A stretch of 64,000 nt of DNA from Thelonectria olida (Eukaryota; Ascomycota; Sordariomycetes; Hypocreales; Nectriaceae): positions 806,001 through 870,000 of the forward strand of contig JAGPYM010000005.1 of assembly GCA_020736575.1 (NCBI GenBank). The letters run 5' to 3'. Numbering within the stretch: position 1 is the first letter of the stretch; the number at the start of each line of letters is the position of its first letter. The translations under genes were made by a program, and so were the position numbers. Under the pieces are notes generated by a model that saw only the letters and a program-made list of their open reading frames with translations, had not been told where the DNA came from and did not search any database. Positions 45,564-56,223 of this stretch are shown here, piece by piece.

Positions 45564-47151
45564 TCACGTCTTTTGGACTGTGTCCTTCCGTCTCAAATCC
45601 AATATCTTTTCCAGCCGGAGCGTCCCTTTGGCGCCCCACCCCGCCGGTCCGGACTCGACGTCCGGCCGCACCGCGACATACCAATTCCACGCCCGCCGGT
45701 CCAGTTCCTCCCGGCTTGTGACGTCTACCCAACTTGCGAACAGAAGTCGTAAAGCGCCCAGCAATCGCCCCAGGTTTTCCTGTCGCTCCTCGTTCGCCGC
45801 CGCCACTGTCTTTTTCGTTTGGTCACCCCCCGGCGCTGGACCAAACGATCGGAGGAGGTAGTTTCGTGCTGCCTCTGGCCGATGAATTGGCATTCCGACC
45901 GTTGAGGTTGCTGGCCGCGTATCTTGCAAATCAAGCCCCCAAACAGGTTCATCAGAGAGGTTTGATGTTCGTTTCTGGGCCGAGAGCGCGTCATTGATGC
46001 ACTCTCGCATAAGCCGCCAACGATCTGGCCCAAGCATAACACCGCCGTAATACCTGGTGAGGACAACAAGAGTGTTGCTGATGTCGAGCTCGCGCAGTAT
46101 CTGCAGCATGAAGTTTCCACATCCAGACTCGCCATCATCAAACGATGCCTCTTGTTTCAGGGGCGAGTTGCCATAGCTCGTCCGAATTGCCCAAGCATTG
46201 TGCGTCGCCTCTGCCAGATGAGGCTTCTCTTCCATCAAGCTTTTCATGAGACTTGCACGAGCATTGGACGATGATGTTGATATGGCGTGAGCGATGAAAA
46301 TCGAGCCCTTCGATGAGATCCTTCGACTCGCCGTCCACTTGTGCGGCGATGACTGACTGTTGCCAACGGTGGCCGAGGATGAGGTTGAAATCGAAGAAGT
46401 AGGTTCAGACGGATTAGATTGCGAGGAGCCAGACCAAGTATAGCCGCTTCGCTTGAGTACAGGAATCCGTCGCCCCAAGACACTGACCATAGGCTGACCT
46501 TCTGATAGTGCCTCCTCTTTCCCGGACTTCTCGATGCCAATACTCACGGCCTTGGAGCGAGAGTTGGCGCTCACGACTGCCTGAGCCAAGCTGAGTCGAC
46601 TGCTTGGCGGTTGCTCTGGTTTTGTGAAGCGCAGTAGCTCGACTGCGAAGGCCAACACCAATGGCGCCCGGTTCGTCTCGATGACGGTTTTGCGAATTAC
46701 ATCCTCGTCCTCTGTTAGCGGCAGCTCAAGCGACGCCTCGAGCTCCTCTCCCGACATGGAATTATAATCGAGATCTCGCCTATGGGCTTCTAGCTTTGGC
46801 TTCTTGGACGATTCTGCCGAAGCGCCGCCGCTATCATCTGCCGAACGCTTGGTTGGCTTTTTGAGCTGGTCTTTGCATGCAGTGTGAAGTCTCTTTGCCT
46901 CCTTGGCATCAGATAGGCCTAGAGCTTCCTCGACAGTTGCCAGTGGTGCTTCGGCAATCTGCGCAACACTAAAGCAAGGGAACAAAAAAAAACTGTTTAG
47001 TTTTCGAGGAACATGAAGAAACTCGAGTGGGAGCGAACCTTTTAAGACCCTTTGCTTGCAGAGCATTTGCCTGTTTTAGAGCGTTCATCATGGACTTGTT
47101 GCGAGCTTTCAGCAAGCGCAACAACTCCTGGAGATCCTGCTGAGCACTCAT
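45564..47151 (-). CDS. IMPACT-family (Yih1/UPF0029-type) protein
   Basis: Exons 47151-47039 and 46968-45564 (70-base intron) give 505 residues; the join reads LQAKGLKSVAQIAEAPLATVEEALG. The central to C-terminal part (about residues 240-360) carries the IMPACT N-terminal fold signature: KGSIFIAHAISTSSSNARASLMKSL, ATHNAWAIRTSYG, FDDGESGCGNFMLQILRELDISNTLVVLTRYYGGVMLGPDRWRLM. In yeast Yih1 and mammalian IMPACT this family restrains Gcn2 activation by binding Gcn1. Here the usual N-terminal RWD domain is not apparent. Instead there is a short helical N-terminus, a basic cluster (KKPTKRS...SKKPKLEAHRR, a possible nuclear signal) and a Ser-rich linker. Direct Gcn1 binding is therefore uncertain. 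It is transcribed divergently from the methyltransferase gene. Confidence 0.85.
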
Positions 47152-47541
47152 ATCTGCGACACAATTAAAACATGGGAGTCGGCTTTTCCGTATGTCTTGT
47201 TCGGGTCTAAGACAAATCGCAGTGTCGTTCCCGGATGTTGTAAGTCACAGGTTTAGCAGCTCAGGTTCACGCCCCCTACAACGGTCAAAGCTGCATGTGA
47301 GCTTCCTTCTCCCATGATGCGAGCCCCCACTTTCCCGACTCCCCCAGACATCGGACTTCGGATGGAGCCGACCCGCAAATCGGAATCTAATCGCTATCGT
47401 CAGGGCCGCAAACATGTGCGAAACCGCTGCGGGCAAAAAAGTTGACCTTCGCCGATGAGAGCTTCACCACCACGGAATACCACCCGGTTGCATGCGCACC
47501 TCCAATCATCTCCGTTATCGACTCATGGATAAGAATCCCCG
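47152..47541. promoter_or_regulatory. shared divergent promoter region
   Basis: 390 bases separate the two start codons (47151, minus; 47542, plus). No ORF or TATA element stands out. The two genes may be co-regulated, which is an inference from the short distance. Confidence 0.5.
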
Positions 47542-48783
47542 ATGATCCCTACTTCTCGCAGCCTCGTTGCAAGGGCTCCGCGGCCCCAATGGCGTTTCGC
47601 AAGCACCATCTCGCGGGCTCCTCGCGCAGCTGTAAAGACATCATTGAGCAAGGCAATACCCAAGATCGCCAGACAATACAAGCCGTACGTCTCCATCCAC
47701 CCTTCTTCATAAGTTAAAAACATCCACTTACCTACATTTCTCATCAGTAAACCCCCTCCCACCTCCACCGCCGCCGCCGCTCCTCCCCCTCCTCCTCCCA
47801 AAGCCGAAACCCTCCTCGATCTCTGGCGCGCAACATGGCTCCCCCTCACCGGCGCAGCTCTCCTCGCTGGTGCTCTCGGCTTCTACATCTTCGGCACCGT
47901 CGCCGCCTCCTTCAAATCCTGTCCCTGCAGCGGGCCCTGCGAGCACACGACGCCGACCGGTCGACCGCCCGCCCTATCGGGAGAGAACGCTGAGCAGTTC
48001 GACAAGGAACTAAACTTGCCCGAATGGTGGATGGGCATCACAAAGCTACGAAAACGACTTGCCGAGAGAGCGACTGGAAACGTCCTTGAGTTAGCTATGG
48101 GAACAGGGAGGAACCTCGAGTACTACAACTGGGAACCCTTGACTGAGCGTTTGGGAGATGAACAAGCCTCTGGGAAGGCAAAGACAATAAAGGGTATCAC
48201 ATCGTTCACCGGCTTAGATATTTCCGTCGACATGCTTGACGTTGCGCGAAAGCGCTTGGTCAAGACGGTACCCCCAATGGCCGATTCCGCACCCATCGTC
48301 AAAGCATCAACCATGACAGATCATACTGGTGGCCAGCTGTCATTCCTTGACGACCAGCTCCGACTCATCCACTCCGATGCACATCATCCCCTGCCACCTC
48401 CGTCCTCTTCCTCGATACCACCCGCTTCTCCCGCCAAGTACGATACCGTCATCCAAACGTTCGGTCTCTGCTCCGTCTCCGATCCCGTTGCCGTCCTAGC
48501 CAACCTCGCCACGACCGTCAAGCCCGATTCCGGTCGAATTATTCTCCTTGAGCATGGCAAGGGCTGGTACGGTATCGTCAACGGCCTCCTAGACAAGAAT
48601 GCGAATCAACACTTTGAAAAGTACGGATGCTGGTGGAATCGGGACATACAGGCGCTGGTTGAAGAAGCTGCGCGCAAAACACCAGGGTTGGAAGTTGTCA
48701 AGATCGAGAGACCCAACATTCTCCAGATGGGCACCCTGGTGTGGGTTGAGCTACGAGTCGATGACAAGGCTCAACGCGAATGA
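47542..48783 (+). CDS. mitochondrial SAM-dependent methyltransferase, Oms1-like
   Basis: Exons 47542-47684 and 47748-48783 (63-base intron, GTACGT donor) give 392 residues. The first exon supplies MIPTSRSLVARAPRPQWRFAST with further Arg/Lys and few acidic residues up to IARQYKP, a typical mitochondrial presequence. After a Pro/Ala linker there is a transmembrane segment (WLPLTGAALLAGALGFYIFGTVAA, about residues 78-101), then a class I methyltransferase domain: VLELAMGTGRNLEYY (SAM-binding motif I), FTGLDISVDMLDVARKRL (motif II), YDTVIQTFGLCSVSDP, and GRIILLEHGKGWYG. Yeast Oms1 is an inner-membrane methyltransferase with the same presequence-TM-domain layout. The substrate is not known from sequence. 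The first exon is easily missed because the main ORF starts internally at 48016. Confidence 0.88.
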
Positions 48784-49217
48784 CGGGGAGAAGGCATGTA
48801 AAGATAAGCTCAAAGTTGTGTGACGATGCAGCGAGGGAACTGGCTCAAGTGTAGAGAAGGGCGTTTATCAAGAACTATGTACAACATTATAGAAACCATC
48901 ATAGCAATCTCAATCTGAGTGGCATGTCCAATTTTTAAAAGTTCCGAAAAGCACGTCTTTTGACGCCGAGTAAAGCCCAAGATATCATCGGGAATCTTCC
49001 TTCCAGTTCGCCCCTGTACCCCCAACCGCGTGAACCAACCCCAACACCAGAACCAATGTCTATATATACATACAGGTACTTCTACAATACCGCGCCGTGT
49101 AATGAGGCATATTAATACGTATTCATCTGATCGCCGTCGTCGCAGACATGGCGAACTCGTCATCTCGGTCATCCCCTCTTGTCGTCAACTCCTTTGCGCC
49201 TGCCCAAAGAGAGTCGT
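48784..49217. other. 3' flanks of two convergent genes
   Basis: 434 bases between the stop codons of the methyltransferase (+) and the GDS1 gene (-). No further gene seen. Confidence 0.7.
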
Positions 49218-50458
49218 TTAGCATGCGTCTAGCAGGCCATCGAGCTCGTCGATCTCAATACTTTCAATATCTCCCTCCCATTCCAGAAGTTTGCTCATCA
49301 TAAGCCAGCTCTCACCCTCATCCTCTTTACGTGCACTCGACTTCACGCCAGAGATGCCGCTAGAGAGGTTGTTGGGGTTCACCGCGGGGCTGGTAGTGAA
49401 GGTGGCCGGGGCAAAGAGGCGATTGTCGCCGAACCACATCTCATCACGGTAACCATACTCGAAGGAAGTGCTGCGGTCGGCGGCTTCGGAGGCTGGCGCC
49501 TCCTTCGCGAATTTCCGCTTCTGCAAGACGTTGGCCGTCTGAGTAAACTCACGTTCATCCTTTTCCAGAGGAGGTGAGTTATGTCTGCTAATGCGGCGCG
49601 GAAGCATATGGCGCTGGTTGGAGAATGAGCCGACGGGAGTAACCGGCATCACAAAGTCATCATCTGCCTCCTCTTCAAACTGATGGGGCGACAAATCGAC
49701 CTCAGGTGAGGGGCTAAGCTCGCGCCGGCGAGCGTCGGCGTCATCAGAGCCAGAATCGTCGGTCAATGATACTGAAGGAGTAACAATTGACTGAGAGGTG
49801 GGGAGAATGGGGATAGATTCGGTGAAGATTTGACGAGGGCAGGTGGTGAGGAAATAATAGGTTCGTCGAGGGTGGATAGCCTCGAGCTCCTTAGCCAGAG
49901 GACAGGGTGCAGAAGCACTCCAACAGGGACGCTTCAAATATGAAGCCAAGCGGGAGGAAATAATAGCACAGGGGTTTGCCGAGCTGAAGGTTTGTTAGCG
50001 CATGTCAAGTCAATGGCAAACAATGGGGTGTGAGCGTACTGTTGTACTGAGGAGAGGCTCTGGGCAAGGACAGTGGCCAGTTCCTTGACCAGATGGGGGC
50101 GGTTGGCGGTCGATTGCAGTTGAATTATAACGGCCTCAACAATATCATCATTAATGCCCTCCATATCAATTTTTGTCGGCTTTTCGGCATCTGACATGTC
50201 CATGAAGTCGGCAGGGGGTGACGGAGGCGGTGTTTGCTCTCTGGCAGTTTCTCTGCCATGTGATCGCTTTTGTCGTTTGCTAGTGTGCGTATCGGCGGAC
50301 TCGGATCCAGACGAATGTGGCGACAATGCGCGCGAGGCAGACGAAGGTCTTGATGAAGACTTGGCGGCAGCGGCGGCAGCTCGAGCAGCTTGTGTCATGG
50401 GGACGTGAATGCCCAAGCTGGGCAAGGAAAGAGACTTGCGCCGAGTGTTGTAAGGCAT
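49218..50458 (-). CDS. GDS1-type winged-helix protein
   Basis: Exons 50458-50040 and 49983-49218 (56-base intron) give 394 residues. The start chosen is MPYNTRRKSLSLPSLG; the same frame stays open upstream to an ATG at 50764, so an N-terminal extension cannot be excluded, but that stretch is low complexity and looks like leader. A winged-helix domain (about residues 93-175) spans the intron: INDDIVEAVIIQLQSTANRPHLVKELATVLAQSLSSVQ, then HSANPCAIISSRLASYLKRPCW, then PLAKELEAIHPRRTYYFLTTCP, the hallmark of the fungal GDS1 family. It is preceded by a basic KRQKRSHGR nuclear-signal candidate and followed by an acidic, Ser-rich tail. Yeast GDS1 is linked genetically to mitochondrial function; a DNA-binding role is inferred from the fold. 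Confidence 0.88.
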
Positions 50459-53400
50459 GTTGAGTGCTGTTGAAGAAAACGAGGGGGACGAGGGGTTGTT
50501 GTTGAACGAGGCTGGGGGAGGGATTATGGGCGGCAAGTGGCGGCGAGATGGGTTTCCATGTATCAGTCGCTGGAACGTAGTTGAGTAACGGAACAAGGGA
50601 TGGTCTATCCGAAGTCGACGGCCAGATATCGAGGGAAGATGTTGTCGACGGGTGTATGCCGAGGCGACGAGGAGGGAAAGAGAGTCTCTTCTTGGAGGAT
50701 GTTTGTTGTAAGAGAAAGTGAGGAGGTGAAGGGGGGAGGCCTGGAGTTTGTTGATCGGGCGCACTCGGGGGTGTGGAGGAGAGAAGAGAGCGGTCTACTT
50801 GATACAGAGATGGCAACGGCAGGTCTAAGGCAATGCAATGCAAGGCAACCTGGAAGGGAAAGAGGAAGGGAGAGATGATGACCTCGACGGGGGGAAGGGC
50901 AAGTGGGATTGGGAGTGGGAGAGTGGAAAGTGGGCACTAAGGTAGAGCCTTGGGAGGAAGGGAAGGCACGACAGACAGAAACCTCAGGCGCAATGCATAA
51001 GTAGATGATTGTCAATGGATGAATTTGAGGAGTCCTGGTTGGTGGGCTTGAGCGAGGATGTCCGCGGTTGTTCCTTTTTGCCTCACAGGTCGTTCTTTGC
51101 AGAGGAGAGGAAGACGACGACGACGACTACGACTACGACAACACTGTCTGACTCTCGACCCTTTGCCTCATAACACACACACCTCCTTGCAAGTACACCC
51201 CGGCAGCTAAAAAAAAAAAAAGTAGGGAAAGCAAGAGCAGCCCCAGGCAGGAGCACGAGAGCTCGAACTTTTTTTTCGTTTCCCCCGATGTCGATTGGCT
51301 GGGACGGGCGTGCATGGTTGCCGGCGGTGGAGCACGCTAAACGTCAGTGGGGCACGCCAGAGTCATCTAGGAAAATCCATGGAGCCTCGAGTGTGGATGG
51401 AGAAGAAAAAGATAATGTGGGGCCCAGCCGCAGGAGAAAAAAGCAACCCCGACAAAGAAAAAAAAAAAAAAAAAAACTGAGGCAACACCGGATCATGACC
51501 AAAAAAAGAAGAGGAGCGGCTCGAACCTGCGACCGCGAGGGAATTTTACAAAAGAAAATTACGGAAGCATTGGCAACAAAATAGCAACGGCTCAAAGGGA
51601 GAAAAGAGGACCCCGCCGTCACAGCGCAGACGGGATGCAGGCAAAGAGCGCGCACTGCCCAACGGTGCTCAACTGGACACTGATCAACAAGGGGCACCCA
51701 ACTTGATTTGATGCGGTTCGAACCCGCATCTGCAAGCTGGAAAGGCTGGCGCATCACAAGGGAGGACGAGGTTTGAGAGGGAGAATTTACGAGTGGTATT
51801 TTTAATTCTTTTTTTTTTGTGCGCGGTCGGTGCGTCGATGATAAAATGGCTGGGCACCAACACCGCCTTCACCACCAACAACAGGGAGGAGGAGGCAGGA
51901 GCATGATAGGACGGGATGGGATGGGATGGGATGCCACAGGCAGAAACAGAAAGGCGGTGTCAGTGATTGTGATAGCAACCGGGATTGTTTGTTTTCTCTC
52001 TTGGCGAGGCACCTGCTTCGTATGGATGGCAAGTTATGGGATGCATCGACGACCTTACCGTCTTTCTTACACGGACTGTGCTTTGCGCCAGCATGTAAGT
52101 GCGCGTGTGAAGGGACCATGAGTGTTTTTTTCAGCCTCAGCGACTCAGCAAGTGACATCAATTGAATTATCCGTCTGCCGATTGGCTCCATGAGCGCTCC
52201 AAGGCCGAGGCTCGCGGTCTTTTTCTTGCTCTTGTCCACCGCGGACAGGGAATATGAATGTTACATGAGAGTTTCCATCATGTCAAGTCAGGCTAAAAGA
52301 AGGGTTGGTGGGGTACGTACTTTTCTTTTTGCTGTTTCTCCCACCTGGCACTCGAACTCTAGCGCTTCGTCTCGTGGTCGCCGCCGCCGCCTCACCACGA
52401 CCAACAATCCACGGTGCACCCTGCCGCCTCACCCGCCGGCCGGGCCACTCCGGGTCTTTGCTTAGCCCGTGCTTGAGGACTTGGGCCAAGACCCTGAAAT
52501 CCCGGGGCTTGGATGAGATGTTGTTGAACCGATAGAGCTTCATGCATTCAGTCGCTGCATGTGCCCAAAGGCGGCAGAGCGGTGGCTGACACGAAATGTC
52601 GCCTAACTACCGACCATCATGACTCCCATGTCTCTTCTTCCTCTTCATTGCAGCTCGCAAAGTATCTACCGGGAACACTCCTCCTTTCATGACACAAAGG
52701 CCGTTGTGGCACGTCACACGTCAACCCAACGCGCATTCTGACCCTCCGCCAATAACTCCCGTAGATGACGAGTGGACCGGATCATCTCTTCATCTCCATC
52801 GACGTCTCCATCACAGACCCTCCTCAGGTCCCCTCAGGTCCCCGTTTGAGACACTCATGCCCCCCCGTCGCCCATGACAATCAACATGTTCGTTTTGTCT
52901 CTCTCTCTCTCCTTCGTAATTAACAGGTCTGGAACAGAGACACAGCCAAGAACATGTCCAGTCATGCATGCAATGTCGAAGATGGTATGCGCGTGAGACG
53001 GTGAGAGTCAGAGGATTGGGATGGATGCCTGCCTCAACCTCCTTCACGTCACATCTCTGCCAATCGCTTGGTCTGGTTGCCTCGGAGGCGACCTGTTTCG
53101 ATGCCTCCTCCCATTGTTCATCCCTCCCTCTTCACTATAAACTCAACCCGCAGCATCCGATGCAGATACTTCTTGCTCCGTACTTCGTCTTCCGTACACA
53201 CACTCATTCAGACGGACCGACATGAAGCGGAGCATGGATGGGGAAGGCATTCGGCGCTCTCCACGACTTTGTCGGGCTCGTGCTGACTTACATGGAGCAA
53301 ATACCAACTTACCGACTTACACCTACTTCGTACGGGGCTTGTTACATTACTTACATCGTATTGGTCAGAGGCATTCCCCGCCCTCGTCCGATGCCAAACG

Positions 53401-54890
53401 CCCAGAGCGCGCCCTGGTTCCCTTTTTGGGCCATGTCCTTGACCGTTTCCTCCGCTCTCTCGTGCTCCGTAGTTTCTCGGCCGTCTTGGTGTTGTTGTTG
53501 TCACATCGTTGTTTCGTCGCTTCTTGTCGTCGACAACCAGACACTACTATTGCTGCAATCCACAACGCTTCATTCATGCCGTAGCTTGTGCAACCTACTT
53601 GGTACCAAGCATGCGAATAATCTCCCCCATTTGCCCGTGGCTTCAACGTCAATTCCCCTTGTGGCATGAGACATTCCAATGCGTCCTCTCCCCAACCTTG
53701 TCTTGGTGCTCACATATCGTTGAGGCCGCAGTGACCACTCCTCTTACACGCACTTACACAATGCGGTACTTTATTAGACGCCTGCCGCATCCTAGCACTT
53801 GACCACAGCGCCATCGACATAACCGTCAAGCCCCCTCCTCCGATGCGTCCCGTTTCTCCGACATCATGATGGGGTGACATCTGACCAAAGCCGAATTCGA
53901 CGGTCGCCTACCCTACACTACGAAGTACATATGTCCACGAGAGTCGAGAAATTGACTCTTGCTTTGCTGCTTCTTTTCTTTTTTCCTTCTCTATTTCCGC
54001 TCCTCCAGCTGAAGGCCACGAGGTGGGCTTCCATGCAGCTCTAGCTTCCCCCCTCTCCCCTCCCTCCTTCTGAAGGTCCACCGTCCATCTTCAACCCCCT
54101 TGCGTTGCGCCGCCGCTGTTTTTCGTAGCTGCTCCACTCACACCTGGGAAGCGACATGCACCGAAACCGGGCCAACATCTCCTGATGCTTCCTATCCTCC
54201 ATCTTGATTTCTGCACTGGCATCTGTAAGCGTGTACGAATCGGACAGGCGACAGCCAGACCACTTCGGGCGCACCAACATGGGTTGAAACTTGGATATCG
54301 AGCTGTGACTTACACCCATAGTCTCATGGTATTCTTGTCTTTTACATGTTTGACCCGGCATAGAATGCATTCCATAGGCCGTTCATGTGAGCTCCCACTC
54401 ATGGCCCCACTGCCGTGTTCCTGGGGCTGCATTGCCCAGAGCTAGGAGAAGCTCATGGCTTGCTCTGCTCCTTTACCTTGCAGCTGGTTCATGTCTCCTG
54501 TCTCATGTCTCCTCCGAGCCCCCTCCCCTCTCTCGATCCGCCCAAAGTTACGAAGAGAGACCTCTCTGCCCTACTACGCAGGTACTTGTCAGCCTCAGGC
54601 CCGAACCTTGATTTCCATTCATTGCCAAGTTATCTACCCTAGACCTTCGCGCCTAGCCTCAACTTTCTTCTCTTGACTCGGGGTTCGCAACCCCACACCA
54701 CCACAACCGCCACAAATCACCCCTCTTTCCATCCCACGCCTTTCATCATCGCCTCGCTTTCGACCGTCCATCTTCTACCTCCCCGAGTAAGGAGTAAAGT
54801 TGACGCCGGCGCCACTGGCGTCCGCGACCTGTCGATCTGCTACAACTTTTTATTCAATCCAGCCTCGCCTAGGGGATTTGCAGAGCTACG
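50459..54890. other. intergenic, no gene recognised (4.4 kb)
   Basis: 50459 to about 51015 is the CT-rich (coding strand) leader/promoter of the GDS1 gene. Around 51.5-51.7 kb there are two tRNA-like B-box sequences, and a 19-base A run at 51458-51476. At 53.1-53.95 kb several TACTTCGTA-type words cluster. 54.0-54.89 kb is C/T-rich and forms the leader of the PhzF gene. ORFs of up to about 145 codons have no recognisable domain. Confidence 0.55.
51710..51730. other. T-arm-like hairpin with Pol III B-box sequence, possible tRNA relic
   Basis: GATGCGG-TTCGAAC-CCGCATC forms a perfect seven-pair stem with a seven-base loop that matches a tRNA T loop. The central GGTTCGAACC is its own reverse complement, so the strand is ambiguous. 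Read on the minus strand, the preceding CAGCCTTTCCAGCTTGCAGATGC resembles the anticodon arm and variable region of a tRNA-Gly. No acceptor stem or A box could be found on either strand, so it is not called a tRNA. Confidence 0.3.
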
Positions 54891-55808
54891 ATGGAGCTCC
54901 CTTTCGTCACTCTCGACGTCTTCACCACGACTCGCTACCGCGGCAACCCGCTCGCTGTCGTCACAATCCCCGCGGGATCTCCCCCGCTCTCCCAGGACCA
55001 GAAGCAGACTATCGCACGCGAGTTCAACCTTTCCGAGACCGTCTTCGTCCACGACGTCCCTGACCCCGAATCCAACAAGCAGCGCGTCATAGACATCTTC
55101 ATCACCGATGCTGAGATCCCCTTCGCCGGCCACCCCACCATCGGCACCGCCGTTTTCCTTCGTCCGCAAGGTGTAGATACTCTCATTGCCAAAGCCGGCC
55201 CCATTGCCCTTGTCGAGACAGCTTCCGGCCACGTCCAGGCTGAAATCCCGCACAACGTTCGTCAACATGCAAAAACCCTGGCAGATCTGCCCGCACCTGG
55301 CCCTGGCCAATTCAACGTCGATGCATCGATCCGACGTCTTGAACGCGATGCCCCGCTCTTCAGCATCGTCAACGGCATGACGTTTGCCTTGATTAATCTC
55401 CCCGATCTTGACAACCTCGCCCAAGTCAGCTTGAGCGGCACGCAGATCCCCAGTGAACAACTTCTCGATGACGGATGGCAAACCGGCTTCCTATCCAAGT
55501 ACTTCTATGTCTTCGTGAACCAAAAAACAGAAAACTCCAAGACGATCTTTTCGATCCGCTCACGCATGATGGAGGCATCATTCGAGGATCCAGCCACAGG
55601 CAGCGCTGCTTGTGCTCTGTCTTGCTACCTCACCCTCCAACAGCCCGACCTCCAGAACCAGATCTTCCGCTTTGAGATCGACCAAGGAGTCGAGATGGGC
55701 AGGGAGAGCAATATTGCAGTCGAAGTCGCCCTTCGTGACTCCAAAATTGACACTGTCAAGTTGTCAGGGACGGCGACTCAAGTTATGCATGGCCATGTCA
55801 CCGTTTAA
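54891..55808 (+). CDS. PhzF-family isomerase-like protein
   Basis: A single exon of 305 residues. Features of the PhzF (phenazine biosynthesis-like) fold: the N-terminal LPFVTLDVFTTTRYRGNPLAVV; EFNLSETVFV with the conserved catalytic Glu; the IPFAGHPTIGTAVFL motif that closes the first subdomain; and in the second half EDPATGSAACALSCYL, followed by EMGRESNIAVEV. The length matches the family (about 280-310). PhzF itself isomerises a phenazine precursor, but most fungal members are of unknown substrate and are not tied to phenazines. No biosynthetic neighbours are present, so a housekeeping or detoxification role is likelier than secondary metabolism. Cytosolic; no targeting signal seen. Confidence 0.93.
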   Translation: MELPFVTLDVFTTTRYRGNPLAVVTIPAGSPPLSQDQKQTIAREFNLSETVFVHDVPDPESNKQRVIDIFITDAEIPFAGHPTIGTAVFLRPQGVDTLIAKAGPIALVETASGHVQAEIPHNVRQHAKTLADLPAPGPGQFNVDASIRRLERDAPLFSIVNGMTFALINLPDLDNLAQVSLSGTQIPSEQLLDDGWQTGFLSKYFYVFVNQKTENSKTIFSIRSRMMEASFEDPATGSAACALSCYLTLQQPDLQNQIFRFEIDQGVEMGRESNIAVEVALRDSKIDTVKLSGTATQVMHGHVTV

Positions 55809-56223
55809 AACTGATATGGGGAGAAGAACAATTCGTGTCTCTTCCAATCAACAAATGAGTATCTCCAACAGGAGCAAAACCAGCCTCAACACGTTCCAAA
55901 AGCCGTGATTTTGTTTGGCCCTTCTTTTTTTCGTGACCAACCAAGCGCCTGATATTTTTCAACACCCAATAAGTTACTTAATCGTACATTAATACAGTAT
56001 TACAGAGTGTCCTCGGCTTCTGACGCCTCACCCCCCCGGATGAGAGTCACAAGCTTGTCAACACCACATCTCTATAATTCCGAGAGAGCCTCCTTTTGCC
56101 AAACGCCCTCCCTGGATCTTTCAACGATGTACTGCACTGATTCCAGAACTCGTCGCCATAAGATGGTCGTATATATTCCTCGCTGTATCCCCTAAACTGA
56201 CTGGGCCTTCACGTACAAGATAA
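55809..56223. other. 3' flanks of two convergent genes
   Basis: 415 bases between the stop codons of the PhzF-like gene (+) and NOT1 (-). AT-rich near 55.93-56.0 kb, suitable for polyadenylation signals. No gene seen. Confidence 0.7.

Noticed and set aside
54891..55808. PhzF-like gene as part of a phenazine or other secondary-metabolite cluster
   Set aside because: Neighbours are NOT1 and non-coding sequence; no synthase, tailoring enzyme or transporter is adjacent.
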